From positions 310,001-374,000 of the forward strand of contig NW_027328114.1 in the NCBI RefSeq assembly GCF_047675955.1: 64,000 nt of DNA, written 5' to 3'. The stretch comes from Chlorocebus sabaeus. Its lineage: Eukaryota; Chordata; Mammalia; Primates; Cercopithecidae. The position numbers and the translations under genes were made by a program. The notes beneath the pieces were generated by a model. It was not told where the DNA came from. It saw only the letters and a list, made by a program, of their open reading frames with translations, and did not search any database. Positions 44,976-57,664 of this stretch are shown here, in pieces. Position 1 is the first letter of the stretch. Every line of letters starts with the position of its first letter.

Positions 44976-47900
44976 TTGTGTTCTGTTAATTCATCTCCAA
45001 GAATTACAGCTTTCCCCTCAAGAAGCCTTCCGCTAAGACTGTTTTTGAGGAATTTCCAAAGTGATATGTGGAAGCCCATAGAGGGCTATGGTGAAAATGG
45101 AAATATCCTAAGATACTTACCGAAGAGAAGCTGTCTGAAAAACTGCTTTGTGTTCTGTTAGTTCATCTCACAGAGCTATAGCTTTTCCCTCAAGAAGCCG
45201 TTCATTAAGACTGTTTTGTGAAATTTGGAAAGTGATATTTGGAAACCCATAGAGGACTATGGTGAAAAAGGAAATATCTTCCGTTAAAAACTGGAAAGAA
45301 GCATTCTGAGAAAATGCCATGTCTTCTGTTAATACGTCTCACTGAGTTACAGCTTTCCTCCCAAGAAGACTTTCGCTAAGACTGTTCTTGTGGGATTTGC
45401 AATGTGATATTTGGAAGCCCATAGAGGACTATGGTGAGAAAGGAAATATCCTCCGTTAAAAACTGGAAAGAAGATTTGTGAGAAAATGCTTTGTGTTCTG
45501 TTAATTCATCTCACAGAGTTAGAGCTTTCCCCTCAAGAAGCCTTTCGCTAAGACTGTTCTTGTGGAATTTGCAAAGTGATATTTGGAAGCCCAAAAGGGC
45601 TATGGTGAAAAAGGAAATATCCTCAGTTAAAAACTGGAAAGAAGCTTTCTGAGAAACTGCTTTGTGTTCAGTTAGTTCCTCTCACAGAGTTACAGCTTTC
45701 CCCTGAAGAAGACTTTCGCTAAGACTGTTCATGTGGAATTTTCAAAGTGATAATTGGAATCCCATAGAGGGCTATGGTGAAAAAGGAAATATCCTAAGGT
45801 AAAAACTGAAAAGTAGTTTTCTGAGAAAATATTTTGTGTTCTGTTAATTCATCTTACAGAGTTACAGCTTTACCCTCAAGGAGGCTTTCGCTAAGACTGT
45901 TCTTGTGGGATTTGCAAAGTGATATTTGGACGTCCCTAGAGGGCTATGGTGAAAAAGGAAATATCTTTCGTTAAAAACTGGAAAGAAGGTATCTGAGAAA
46001 CTGCTTTGTGTTCTGTTAATTCATCTCACAGAGTTAGAGTTTTCCCCTCCAGAAGTCTTTCGCTTCCACTGTTCTTGTGGAATTTGCATAGTGATATTTG
46101 GAATCCCATAGAGGGCTATGGTGAAAAAGGAAAATAACTTCAGTTAAAAAATGAAAAGAAGCTGTCCGAGAAACTGCTTTGTGCTCTGTTAATTCATCTC
46201 AAAGAGTTACAGCTTTCCCCTCAAGAAGCCTTCCGCTAAGACTGTTTTTGAGGAATTTCCAAAGTGATATGTGGAAGCCCATAGAGGGCTATGGTGAAAA
46301 TGGAAATATCGTAAGATACTTACCGAAAAGAAGCTGTCTGAAAAACTGCTTTGTGTTCTGTTAGTTCATCTCACAGAGCTACAGCTTTTCCCTCAAGAAG
46401 CCGTTCACTAAGACTGTTTTGTGAAATTTGCAAAGTGATATTTGGAAGCCCATAGAGGGCTAAGGTGAAAAAGGAAATATCTTCCGTTAAAAACTGGAAA
46501 GAACCATTCTGAGAAAATGCGGTGTGTTCTGTTAGTACATATCACCGAGCTTCAGCTTTCCCCTCAGGAAGCCGTTCACTAAGACTGTTCTTGTGGAATT
46601 GCAAAGTGATATTTGGAGGCACATAGAGGGCAATGGTGAAAAAGGAAACATCCTAAGATAAAAACTGAAAAGAAGCTTTCTGAGAAACTGCTTTGTGTTC
46701 TGTTAATTCAACTCACAGTTACTCTTTTACCTCAGGAAGCCTTTCGCTAAGGCTGTTGTTGTGGAATTTACAAAGTGATATTTTGAAGCCCATAGAGGGC
46801 TATGTTGAAAAAGGAAATACCTTCAGTTAAAAACTGAAAAGAAGCTTTCTGAGAAACTGCTTTGTGTTCTGTTAATTCATCTCAAAGAGTTACTGCTTTT
46901 GCCTCAAGAATCCTTCCGCTAAGACTGTTTTTGTGGCATTTCCAAAGTGACATTTCGATACCCATAGTAGGCTATGGTGAAAATGGAAATATCCTAAGAT
47001 AAAAACCGAAAAGAAGCTGTATGGAAAGCTGCTTTGTGTTTTGTTAGTTCACTCACAGAGTTACAGCTTTCCCCTCAAGAAGCCGTTCATTAAGACTGTT
47101 TTGTGAAATTTGCAAAGTGATATTTGGAAGCCCATAGAGGGCTAAGGTGAAAAAGGAAATATCTTCCGTTAAAAACTGGAAAGAACCATTCTGAGAAAAT
47201 GCGGTGTGTTCTGTTAGTACATATCACCGAGGTACAGCTTTCCTCTCAAGAAGCCTTTCGCTAAGACTGTTCTTGTGGGATTTCCAAAGTGATATTTGGA
47301 AGCCCATAGAGGGCTATAGTGAAAAAGGAAATATCTTCAGTTAAATACTGGAAAGAAGCTTTCTGAGAGACTGCTTTGTGTTCTGTTAATTCATCTCACA
47401 GAGTTACAGCTTCCCCCCTCAAGAAGCCTTTCGCTAAGACTGTTCTTGTGGAATTTGCAAAGTCATATTTGGAAGCCCATAGAGGACTATGGTGAAAAAG
47501 GAACTAACTTCCGTTAAAAATTGGAAAGAAGATTTCTGAGAAACTGCTTTGTGTTCTGTTAATTCATCTCAGAGAGTTACAGATTTCCCCTCAAGAGGCC
47601 GTTCACTAAGACTGTTCTTCTGAAATTTGGAAAGTGATATTTAGAATCCCATAGAGGGCTCTGGTGAAAAAGGAATTATTTTCCGTTAAAAACTGGAAAG
47701 AAGCTTTCTGAGAAACTGCTTTGTGTTCTGTTAATTCATCTCACAGAGTTACATTTCCCTCTAAAAGCCTTTCGCTAAGGCTGTTGTCGAATTTGCAAAG
47801 TGATATTTGGAAGCCCATGGAGGGATATGGTGAAAAAGGAAATATCTTCAGTTAAAAACTGGAAAGAAGCTTTCTGAGAAACTGCCATGTGTTCTGATAA

Positions 47901-49262
47901 TAGACCTCACCCAGTTACAGCTTTCCCTTCAAGAAGCCTTTCGCTAAGACTGTTGTTGTGGGATTTGCAAAATGATATTTGGAAGCTCATAGAGCGCTAA
48001 GATGAAAAAGGAAATATCTTCTGTTAAAAAGCGGAAAGAAGCTTTCTGAGAAACTCCTTTTTGTTCTGTTAATTCACCTCAAAGAGTTACAGCTTTCCAC
48101 TCAATAATTCTTTCGCTAAGACTGTTCTTGTGGAATTTGCAAAGTGAGATTTGGAAGCCCATAGAGGTCTATGGTGAAAAAGGAACTCTCGTAAGATAAA
48201 AACTGAAAAGAAGCTTTCTGAGAAATTGCTTTGTGTTCTGTTAATTCATCTCACATAGTTACAACATTTCCCTCTAAAAGCCTTTCGCTAAGACTGTTCT
48301 TGTGGAATTTGCAAAGTGATATTTGGAAGCCCATACAGGGTTATGTTGAAAAAGGAAATATCTTCGGTTAAAAACTGAAAAGAAGCTTTTTGAGAAACTG
48401 CTTTGTGTTCTGTTAATTCATCTCACAGAGTTACAACTTTCCCCTCAGGAAGCCTTTCGCTAAGACTGTTCTTGTGAAACTTGCAAAGTGATATTTGGAA
48501 GCCCATAGAGGGCTATGGCTTAAAAGGAAATATCCTCCGTTAGAAACTGGAAAGAAGCTATCTGAGAAACTGCTTTCTGTTCTGTAAATTCATCTCACAG
48601 AGTTACAGTTTTCCCCTCAAGAAGCCGTTCACTAAGACTTTCCTTGTGGAATTTTCAAAGTGAAATTTGAAGGCACCTAGAGGGCTATGATGAAGAAGAA
48701 AACATCCAAAGATAAAAACTGAAATGAAGCTTTCTGTGAAACTGCTTTGTGTTCTGTTAATTCATCTCACAGATTTACAGCTTTCTTCTCAAGAAGCCTT
48801 TCGGTAAAACTGTTCTTGTGGAATTTGCAAAGTGATATTTGGAAGCCCATAGAGGGCTATGGTGAAAAAGGACATATCTTCCGTTAAAAACTGGAAAGAA
48901 GCTTTTTGAGAAACTGCCGTGTGTTCTGTTAAAGCATCTCACCGAGTTACAGCTTTCCCCTCAAGAAGGCTTTCGCTAAGACTGTTCTTGTGGGATTTGC
49001 AAAGTGATATTTGGAAGCCCATAGAGGACTATGGTGAAAAAGGAAATATCTTTCGTTAAAAACTGGAAAGAAGATATCTGAGAAACTGCTTTGTGTTCTG
49101 TTAATTCATCTCACAGCGTTACAGTTTTCCCCTCCCGATGTCTTTCGCTTCCACTGTTCTTGTGGAATTTGCATAGTGATATTTGGAATCCCATAGAGGG
49201 CTATGGTGAAAATGGAAATACCTTCAATTAAAAAATGAAAAGAAGCTTTCCGAGAAACTGCT
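44976..49262 (+). repeat. higher-order repeat unit 2, 4287 bp, 25 monomers
   Basis: Same monomer order as unit 1. Differences seen include attttgtg in place of gttttgtg near 45831 (shared with unit 3) and cccatggagggat near 47815. Confidence 0.93.
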
Positions 49263-52200
49263 TTGTGTTCTGTTAATTCATCTCCAAGAATTACAGCTTT
49301 CCCCTCAAGAAGCCTTCCGCTAAGACTGTTTTTGAGGAATTTCCAAAGTGATATGTGGAAGCCCATAGAGGGCTATGGTGAAAATGGAAATATCGTAAGA
49401 TACTTACCGAAGCGAAGCTGTCTGAAAAACTGCTTTGTGTTCTGTTAGTTCATCTCACAGAGCTATAGCTTTTCCCTCAAGAAGCCGTTCATTAAGACTG
49501 TTTTGTGAAATTTGGAAAGTGATATTTGGAAACCCATAGAGGACTATGGTGAAAAAGGAAATATCTTCCGTTAAAAACTGGAAAGAAGCATTCTGAGAAA
49601 ATGCCATGTCTTCTGTTAATACGTCTCACTGAGTTACAGCTTTCCTCCCAAGAAGACTTTCGCTAAGACTGTTCTTGTGGGATTTGCAATGTGATATTTG
49701 GAAGCCCATAGAGGACTATGGTGAGAAAGGAAATATCCTCCGTTAAAAACTGGAAAGAAGATTTGTGAGAAAATGCTTTGTGTTCTGTTAATTCATCTCA
49801 CAGAGTTAGAGCTTTCCCCTCAAGAAGCCTTTCGCTAAGACTGTTCTTGTGGAATTTGCAAAGTGATATTTGGAAGCCCAAAAGGGCTATGGTGAAAAAG
49901 GAAATATCCTCAGTTAAAAACTGGAAAGAAGCTTTCTGAGAAACTGCTTTGTGTTCAGTTAGTTCCTCTCACAGAGTTACAGCTTTCCCCTGAAGAAGAC
50001 TTTCACTAAGACTGTTCATGTGGAATTTTCAAAGTGATAATTGGAATCCCATAGAGGGCTATGGTGAAAAAGGAAATATCCTAAGGTAAAAACTGAAAAG
50101 TAGTTTTCTGAGAAAATATTTTGTGTTCTGTTAATTCATCTTACAGAGTTACAGCTTTACCCTCAAGGAGTCTTTCGCTAAGACTGTTCTTGTGGGATTT
50201 GCAAAGTGATATTTGGACGTCCCTAGAGGGCTATGGTGAAAAAGGAAATATCTTTCGTTAAAAACTGGAAAGAAGGTATCTGAGAAACTGCTTTGTGTTC
50301 TGTTAATTCATCTCACAGAGTTAGAGTTTTCCCCTCCAGAAGTCTTTCGCTTCCACTGTTCTTGTGGAATTTGCATAGTGATATTTGGAATCCCATAGAG
50401 GGCTATGGTGAAAAAGGAAAATAACATCAGTTAAAAAATGAAAAGAAGCTGTCCGAGAAACTGCTTTGTGCTCTGTTAATTCATCTCAAAGAGTTACAGC
50501 TTTCCCCTCAAGAAGCCTTCCGCTAAGACTGTTTTTGAGGAATTTCCAAAGTGATATGTGGAAGCCCATAGAGGGCTATGGTGAAAATGGAAATATCGTA
50601 AGATACTTACCGAAAAGAAGCTGTCTGAAAAACTGCTTTGTGTTCTGTTAGTTCATCTCACAGAGCTACAGCTTTTCCCTCAAGAAGCCGTTCACTAAGA
50701 CTGTTTTGTGAAATTTGCAAAGTGATATTTGGAAGCCCATAGAGGGCTAAGGTGAAAAAGGAAATATCTTCCGTTAAAAACTGGAAAGAACCATTCTGAG
50801 AAAATGCGGTGTGTTCTGTTAGTACATATCACCGAGCTTCAGCTTTCCCCTCAGGAAGCCGTTCACTAAGACTGTTCTTGTGGAATTGCAAAGTGATATT
50901 TGGAGGCACATAGAGGGCAATGGTGAAAAAGGAAACATCCTAAGATAAAAACTGAAAAGAAGCTTTCTGAGAAACTGCTTTGTGTTCTGTTAATTCAACT
51001 CACAGTTACTCTTTTACCTCAGGAAGCCTTTCGCTAAGGCTGTTGTTGTGGAATTTACAAAGTGATATTTTGAAGCCCATAGAGGGCTATGTTGAAAAAG
51101 GAAATACCTTCAGTTAAAAACTGAAAAGAAGCTTTCTGAGAAACTGCTTTGTGTTCTGTTAATTCATCTCAAAGAGTTACTGCTTTTGCCTCAAGAATCC
51201 TTCCGCTAAGACTGTTTTTGTGGCATTTCCAAAGTGACATTTCGATACCCATAGTAGGCTATGGTGAAAATGGAAATATCCTAAGATAAAAACCGAAAAG
51301 AAGCTGTATGGAAAGCTGCTTTGTGTTTTGTTAGTTCACTCACAGAGTTACAGCTTTCCCCTCAAGAAGCCGTTCATTAAGACTGTTTTGTGAAATTTGC
51401 AAAGTGATATTTGGAAGCCCATAGAGGGCTAAGGTGAAAAAGGAAATATCTTCCGTTAAAAACTGGAAAGAACCATTCTGAGAAAATGCGGTGTGTTCTG
51501 TTAGTACATATCACCGAGGTACAGCTTTCCTCTCAAGAAGCCTTTCGCTAAGACTGTTCTTGTGGGATTTCCAAAGTGATATTTGGAAGCCCATAGAGGG
51601 CTATAGTGAAAAAGGAAATATCTTCAGTTAAATACTGGAAAGAAGCTTTCTGAGAGACTGCTTTGTGTTCTGTTAATTCATCTCACAGAGTTACAGCTTC
51701 CCCCCTCAAGAAGCCTTTCGCTAAGACTGTTCTTGTGGAATTTGCAAAGTCATATTTGGAAGCCCATAGAGGACTATGGTGAAAAAGGAACTAACTTCCG
51801 TTAAAAATTGGAAAGAAGATTTCTGAGAAACTGCTTTGTGTTCTGTTAATTCATCTCAGAGAGTTACAGATTTCCCCTCAAGAGGCCGTTCACTAAGACT
51901 GTTCTTCTGAAATTTGGAAAGTGATATTTAGAATCCCATAGAGGGCTCTGGTGAAAAAGGAATTATTTTCCGTTAAAAACTGGAAAGAAGCTTTCTGAGA
52001 AACTGCTTTGTGTTCTGTTAATTCATCTCACAGAGTTACATTTCCCTCTAAAAGCCTTTCGCTAAGGCTGTTGTCGAATTTGCAAAGTGATACTTGGAAG
52101 CCCATAGAGGGATATGGTGAAAAAGGAAATATCTTCAGTTAAAAACTGGAAAGAAGCTTTCTGAGAAACTGCCATGTGTTCTGATAATAGACCTCACCCA

Positions 52201-53549
52201 GTTACAGCTTTCCCTTCAAGAAGCCTTTCGCTAAGACTGTTGTTGTGGGATTTGCAAAATGATATTTGGAAGCTCATAGAGCGCTAAGATGAAAAAGGAA
52301 ATATCTTCTGTTAAAAAGCGGAAAGAAGCTTTCTGAGAAACTCCTTTTTGTTCTGTTAATTCACCTCAAAGAGTTACAGCTTTCCACTCAATAATTCTTT
52401 CGCTAAGACTGTTCTTGTGGAATTTGCAAAGTGAGATTTGGAAGCCCATAGAGGTCTATGGTGAAAAAGGAACTCTCGTAAGATAAAAACTGAAAAGAAG
52501 CTTTCTGAGAAATTGCTTTGTGTTCTGTTAATTCATCTCACATAGTTACAACATTTCCCTCTAAAAGCCTTTCGCTAAGACTGTTCTTGTGGAATTTGCA
52601 AAGTGATATTTGGAAGCCCATACAGGGTTATGTTGAAAAAGGAAATATCTTCGGTTAAAAACTGAAAAGAAGCTTTTTGAGAAACTGCTTTGTGTTCTGT
52701 TAATTCATCTCACAGAGTTACAACTTTCCCCTCAGGAAGCCTTTCGCTAAGACTGTTCTTGTGAAACTTGCAAAGTGATATTTGGAAGCCCATAGAGGGC
52801 TATGGCTTAAAAGGAAATATCCTCCGTTAGAAACTGGAAAGAAGCTATCTGAGAAACTGCTTTCTGTTCTGTAAATTCATCTCACAGAGTTACAGTTTTC
52901 CCCTCAAGAAGCCGTTCACTAAGACTTTCCTTGTGGAATTTTCAAAGTGAAATTTGAAGGCACCTAGAGGGCTATGATGAAGAAGAAAACATCCAAAGAT
53001 AAAAACTGAAATGAAGCTTTCTGTGAAACTGCTTTGTGTTCTGTTAATTCATCTCACAGATTTACAGCTTTCTTCTCAAGAAGACTTTCGGTAAAACTGT
53101 TCTTGTGGAATTTGCAAAGTGATATTTGGAAGCCCATAGAGGGCTATGGTGAAAAAGGACATATCTTCCGTTAAAAACTGGAAAGAAGCTTTTTGAGAAA
53201 CTGCCGTGTGTTCTGTTAAAGCATCTCACCGTGTTACAGCTTTCCCCTCAAGAAAGCTTTCGCTAAGACTGTTCTTGTGGGATTTGCAAAGTGATATTTG
53301 GAAGCCCATAGAGGACTATGGTGAAAAAGGAAATATCTTTCGTTAAAAACTGGAAAGAAGATATCTGAGAAACTGCTCTGTGTTCTGTTAATTCATCTCA
53401 CAGCGTTACAGTTTTCCCCTCCCGATGTCTTTCGCTTCCACTGTTCTTGTGGAATTTGCATAGTGATATTTGGAATCCCATAGAGGGCTATGGTGAAAAT
53501 GGAAATACCTTCAATTAAAAAATGAAAAGAAGCTGTCCGAGAAACTGCT
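49263..53549 (+). repeat. higher-order repeat unit 3, 4287 bp, 25 monomers
   Basis: Same monomer order. Its start carries atcgtaag and gaagcgaag where units 1 and 2 have atcctaag and gaagagaag. The gaagcgaag variant also occurs at 30717 and in unit 4, so variants are shared between copies that are not adjacent. Confidence 0.93.
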
Positions 53550-56500
53550 TTGTGTTCTGTTAATTCATCTCAAAGAGTTACAGCTTTCCCCTCAAGAAGC
53601 CTTCCGCTAAGACTGTTTTTGAGGAATTTCCAAAGTGATATGAGGAAGCCCATAGAGGGCTATGGTGAAAATGGAAATATCCTAAGATACTTACCGAAGC
53701 GAAGCTGTCTGAAAAACTGCTTTGTGTTCTGTTAGTTCATCTCACAGAGCTATAGCTTTTCCCTCAAGAAGCCATTCATTAAGACTGTTTTGTGAAATTT
53801 GGAAAGTGATATTTGGAAACCCATAGAGGACTATGGTGAAAAAGGAAATATCTTCCGTTAAAAACTGGAAAGAAGCATTCTGAGAAAATGCCGTGTCTTC
53901 TGTTAATACGTCTCACTGAGTTACAGCTTTCCTCCCAAGAAGACTTTCGCTAAGACTGTTCTTGTGGGATTTGCAATGTGATATTTGGAAGCCCATAGAG
54001 GACTATGGTGAGAAAGGAAATATCCTCCGTTAAAAACTGGAAAGAAGATTTCTGAGAAAATGCTTTGTGTTCTGTTAATTCATCTCACAGAGTTAGAGCT
54101 TTCCCCTCAAGAAGCCTTTCGCTAAGACTGTTCTTGTGGAATTTGCAAAGTGATATTTGGAAGCCCAAAAGGGCTATGGTGAAAAAGGAAATATCCTCAG
54201 TTAAAAACTGGAAAGAAGCTTTCTGAGAAACTGCTTTGTGTTCAGTTAGTTCCTCTCACAGAGTTACAGCTTTCCCCTGAAGAAGACTTTCGCTAAGACT
54301 GTTCATGTGGAATTTTCAAAGTGATAATTGGAATCCCATAGAGGGCTATGGTGAAAAAGGAAATATCCTAAGGTAAAAACTGAAAAGTAGGTTTCTGAGA
54401 AAATGTTTTGTGTTCTGTTAATTCATCTTACAGAGTTACAGCTTTACCCTCAAGGAGGCTTTCGCTAAGACTGTTCTTGTGGGATTTGCAAAGTGATATT
54501 TGGACGTCCCTAGAGGGCTATGGTGAAAAAGGAAATATCTTTCGTTAAAAACTGGAAAGAAGGTATCTGAGAAACTGCTTTGTGTTCTGTTAATTCATCT
54601 CACAGAGTTAGAGTTTTCCCCTCCAGAAGTCTTTCGCTTCCACTGTTCTTGTGGAATTTGCATAGTGATATTTGGAATCCCATAGAGGGCTATGGTGAAA
54701 AAGGAAAATAACTTCAGTTAAAAAATGAAAAGAAGCTGTCCGAGAAACTGCTTTGTGTTCTGTTAATTCATCTCAAAGAATTACAGCTTTCCCCTCAAGA
54801 AGCCTTCCGCTAAGACTGTTTTTGAGGAATTTCCGAAGTGATATGTGGAAGCCCATAGAGGGCTATGGTGAAAATGGAAATATCGTAAGATACTTACCGA
54901 AAAGAAGCTGTCTGAAAAACTGCTTTGCGTTCTGTTAGTTCATCTCACAGAGCTACAGCTTTTCCCTCAAGAAGCCGTTCACTAAGACTGTTCTGTGAAA
55001 TTTGCAAAGTGATATTTGGAAGCCCATAGAGGGCTAAGGTGAAAAAGGAAATATCTTCCGTTAAAAACTGGAAAGAACCATTCTGAGAAAATGCGGTGTG
55101 TTCTGTTAGTACATATCACCGAGCTTCAGCTTTCCCCTCAGGAAGCCGTTCACTAAGACTGTTCTTGTGGAATTGCAAAGTGATATTTGGAGGCACATAG
55201 AGGGCAATGGTGAAAAAGGAAACATCCTAAGATAAAAACTGAAAAGAAGCTTTCTGAGAAACTGCTTTGTGTTCTGTTAATTCAACTCACAGTTACTCTT
55301 TTACCTCAGGAAGCCTTTCGCTAAGGCTGTTGTTGTGGAATTTACAAAGTGATATTTTGAAGCCCATAGAGGGCTATGTTGAAAAAGGAAATACCTTCAG
55401 TTAAAAACTGAAAAGAAGCTTTCTGAGAAACTGCTTTGTGTTCTGTTAATTCATCTCAAAGAGTTACTGCTTTTGCCTCAAGAATCCTTCCGCTAAGACT
55501 GTTTTTGTGGCATTTCCAAAGTGACATTTCGATACCCATAGTAGGCTATGGTGAAAATGGAAATATCCTAAGATAAAAACCGAAAAGAAGCTGTATGGAA
55601 AGCTGCTTTGTGTTTTGTTAGTTCACTCACAGAGTTACAGCTTTCCCCTCAAGAAGCCGTTCATTAAGACTGTTTTGTGAAATTTGCAAAGTGATATTTG
55701 GAAGCCCATAGAGGGCTAAGGTGAAAAAGGAAATATCTTCCGTTAAAAACTGGAAAGAACCATTCTGAGAAAATGCGGTGTGTTCTGTTAGTACATATCA
55801 CCGAGGTACAGCTTTCCTCTCAAGAAGCCTTTCGCTAAGACTGTTCTTGTGGGATTTCCAAAGTGATATTTGGAAGCCCATAGAGGGCTATAGTGAAAAA
55901 GGAAATATCTTCAGTTAAATACTGGAAAGAAGCTTTCTGAGAGACTGCTTTGTGTTCTGTTAATTCATCTCACAGAGTTACAGCTTCCCCCCTCAAGAAG
56001 CCTTTCGCTAAGACTGTTCTTGTGGAATTTGCAAAGTCATATTTGGAAGCCCATAGAGGACTATGGTGAAAAAGGAACTAACTTCCGTTAAAAACTGGAA
56101 AGAAGATTTGTGAGAAACTGCTTTGTGTTCTGTTAATTCAACTCACAGAGTTACAGATTTCCCCTTCAGAAGCCTTTCGCTAAGACTGTTCTTCTGGAAT
56201 TTGCAAAGTCATATTTGGAAGCCCATGGAGGGCTATGGTGAAAAGGGAAATAACTTCCGTTAAAAACTGGAAAGAAGCTTTCTGAGAAACTGCTTTGTGT
56301 TCTGTTAATTCATCTCACAGAGTTACATTTCCCTCTAAAAGCCTTTCGCTAAGGCTGTTGTCGAATTTGCAAAGTGATATTTGGAAGCCCATAGAGGGAT
56401 ATGGTGAAAAAGGAAATATCTTCAGTTAAAAACTGGAAAGAAGCTTTCTGAGAAACTGCCATGTGTTCTGATAATAGACCTCACCCAGTTACAGCTTTCC

Positions 56501-57664
56501 CTTCAAGAAGCCTTTCGCTAAGACTGTTGTTGTGGGATTTGCAAAATGATATTTGGAAGCTCATAGAGCGCTAAGATGAAAAAGGAAATATCTTCTGTTA
56601 AAAAGCGGAAAGAAGCTTTCTGAGAAACTCCTTTTTGTTCTGTTAATTCACCTCAAAGAGTTACAGCTTTCCACTCAATAATTCTTTCGCTAAGACTGTT
56701 CTTGTGGAATTTGCAAAGTGAGATTTGGAAGCCCATAGAGGTCTATGGTGAAAAAGGAACTCTCGTAAGATAAAAACTGAAAAGAAGCTTTCTGAGAAAT
56801 TGCTTTGTGTTCTGTTAATTCATCTCACATAGTTACAACATTTCCCTCTAAAAGCCTTTCGCTAAGACTGTTCTTGTGAAACTTGCAAAGTGATATTTGG
56901 AAGCCCATAGAGGGCTATGGCTTAAAAGGAAATATCCTCCGTTAGAAACTGGAAAGAAGATATCTGAGAAACTGCTTTCTGTTCTGTAAATTCATCTCAC
57001 AGAGTTACAGTTTTCCCCTCAAGAAGCCGTTCACTAAGACTTTCCTTGTGGAATTTTCAAAGTGAAATTTGAAGACACCTAGAGGGCTATGATGAAGAAG
57101 AAAATATCCAAAGATAAAAACTTAAATGAAGCTTTCTGTGAAACTGCTTTGTGTTCTGTTAATTCATCTCACAGATTTACAGCTTTCTTCTCAAGAAGAC
57201 TTTCGGTAAAACTGTTCCTGTGGAATTTGCAAAGTGATATTTGGAAGCCCATAGAGGGCTATGGTGAAAAAGGACATATCTTCCGTTAAAAACTGGAAAG
57301 AAGCTTTTTGAGAAACTGCCGTGTGTTCTGTTAAAGCATCTCACCGGGTTACAGCTTTCCCCTCAAGAAAGCTTTCGCTAAGACTGTTCTTGTGGGATTT
57401 GCAAAGTGATATTTGGAAGCCCATAGAGGACTATGGTGAAAAAGGAAATATCTTTCGTTAAAAACTGGAAAGAAGATATCTGAGAAACTGCTTTGTGTTC
57501 TGTTAATTCATCTCACAGCGTTACAGTTTTCCCCTCCCGATGTCTTTCGCTTCCACTGTTCTTGTGGAATTTGCATAGTGATATTTGGAATCCCATAGAG
57601 GGCTATGGTGAAAATGGAAATACCTTCAATTAAAAAATGAAAAGAAGCTTTCCGAGAAACTGCT
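53550..57664 (+). repeat. higher-order repeat unit 4, 4115 bp, 24 monomers
   Basis: 172 bp shorter than the regular unit. Near 56860 the monomer with catacagggttatg is missing: the ctctaaaagcctttcg monomer runs straight into the gtgaaacttgcaaag monomer across a shared word around cctttcgctaagactg. Near 56100-56290 one monomer is also exchanged for the type with gcccatggagggct, which normally belongs to the longer path. The first monomer lacks the ccaagaatt variant of units 1-3 (it has caaagagtt), so it resembles the second marker. Confidence 0.9.

Noticed and set aside
40689..57664. A dimeric (about 343-bp) substructure in the higher-order repeat
   Set aside because: Alternating variants such as cctttcgctaag and ccgttcactaag occur in no regular two-step order.
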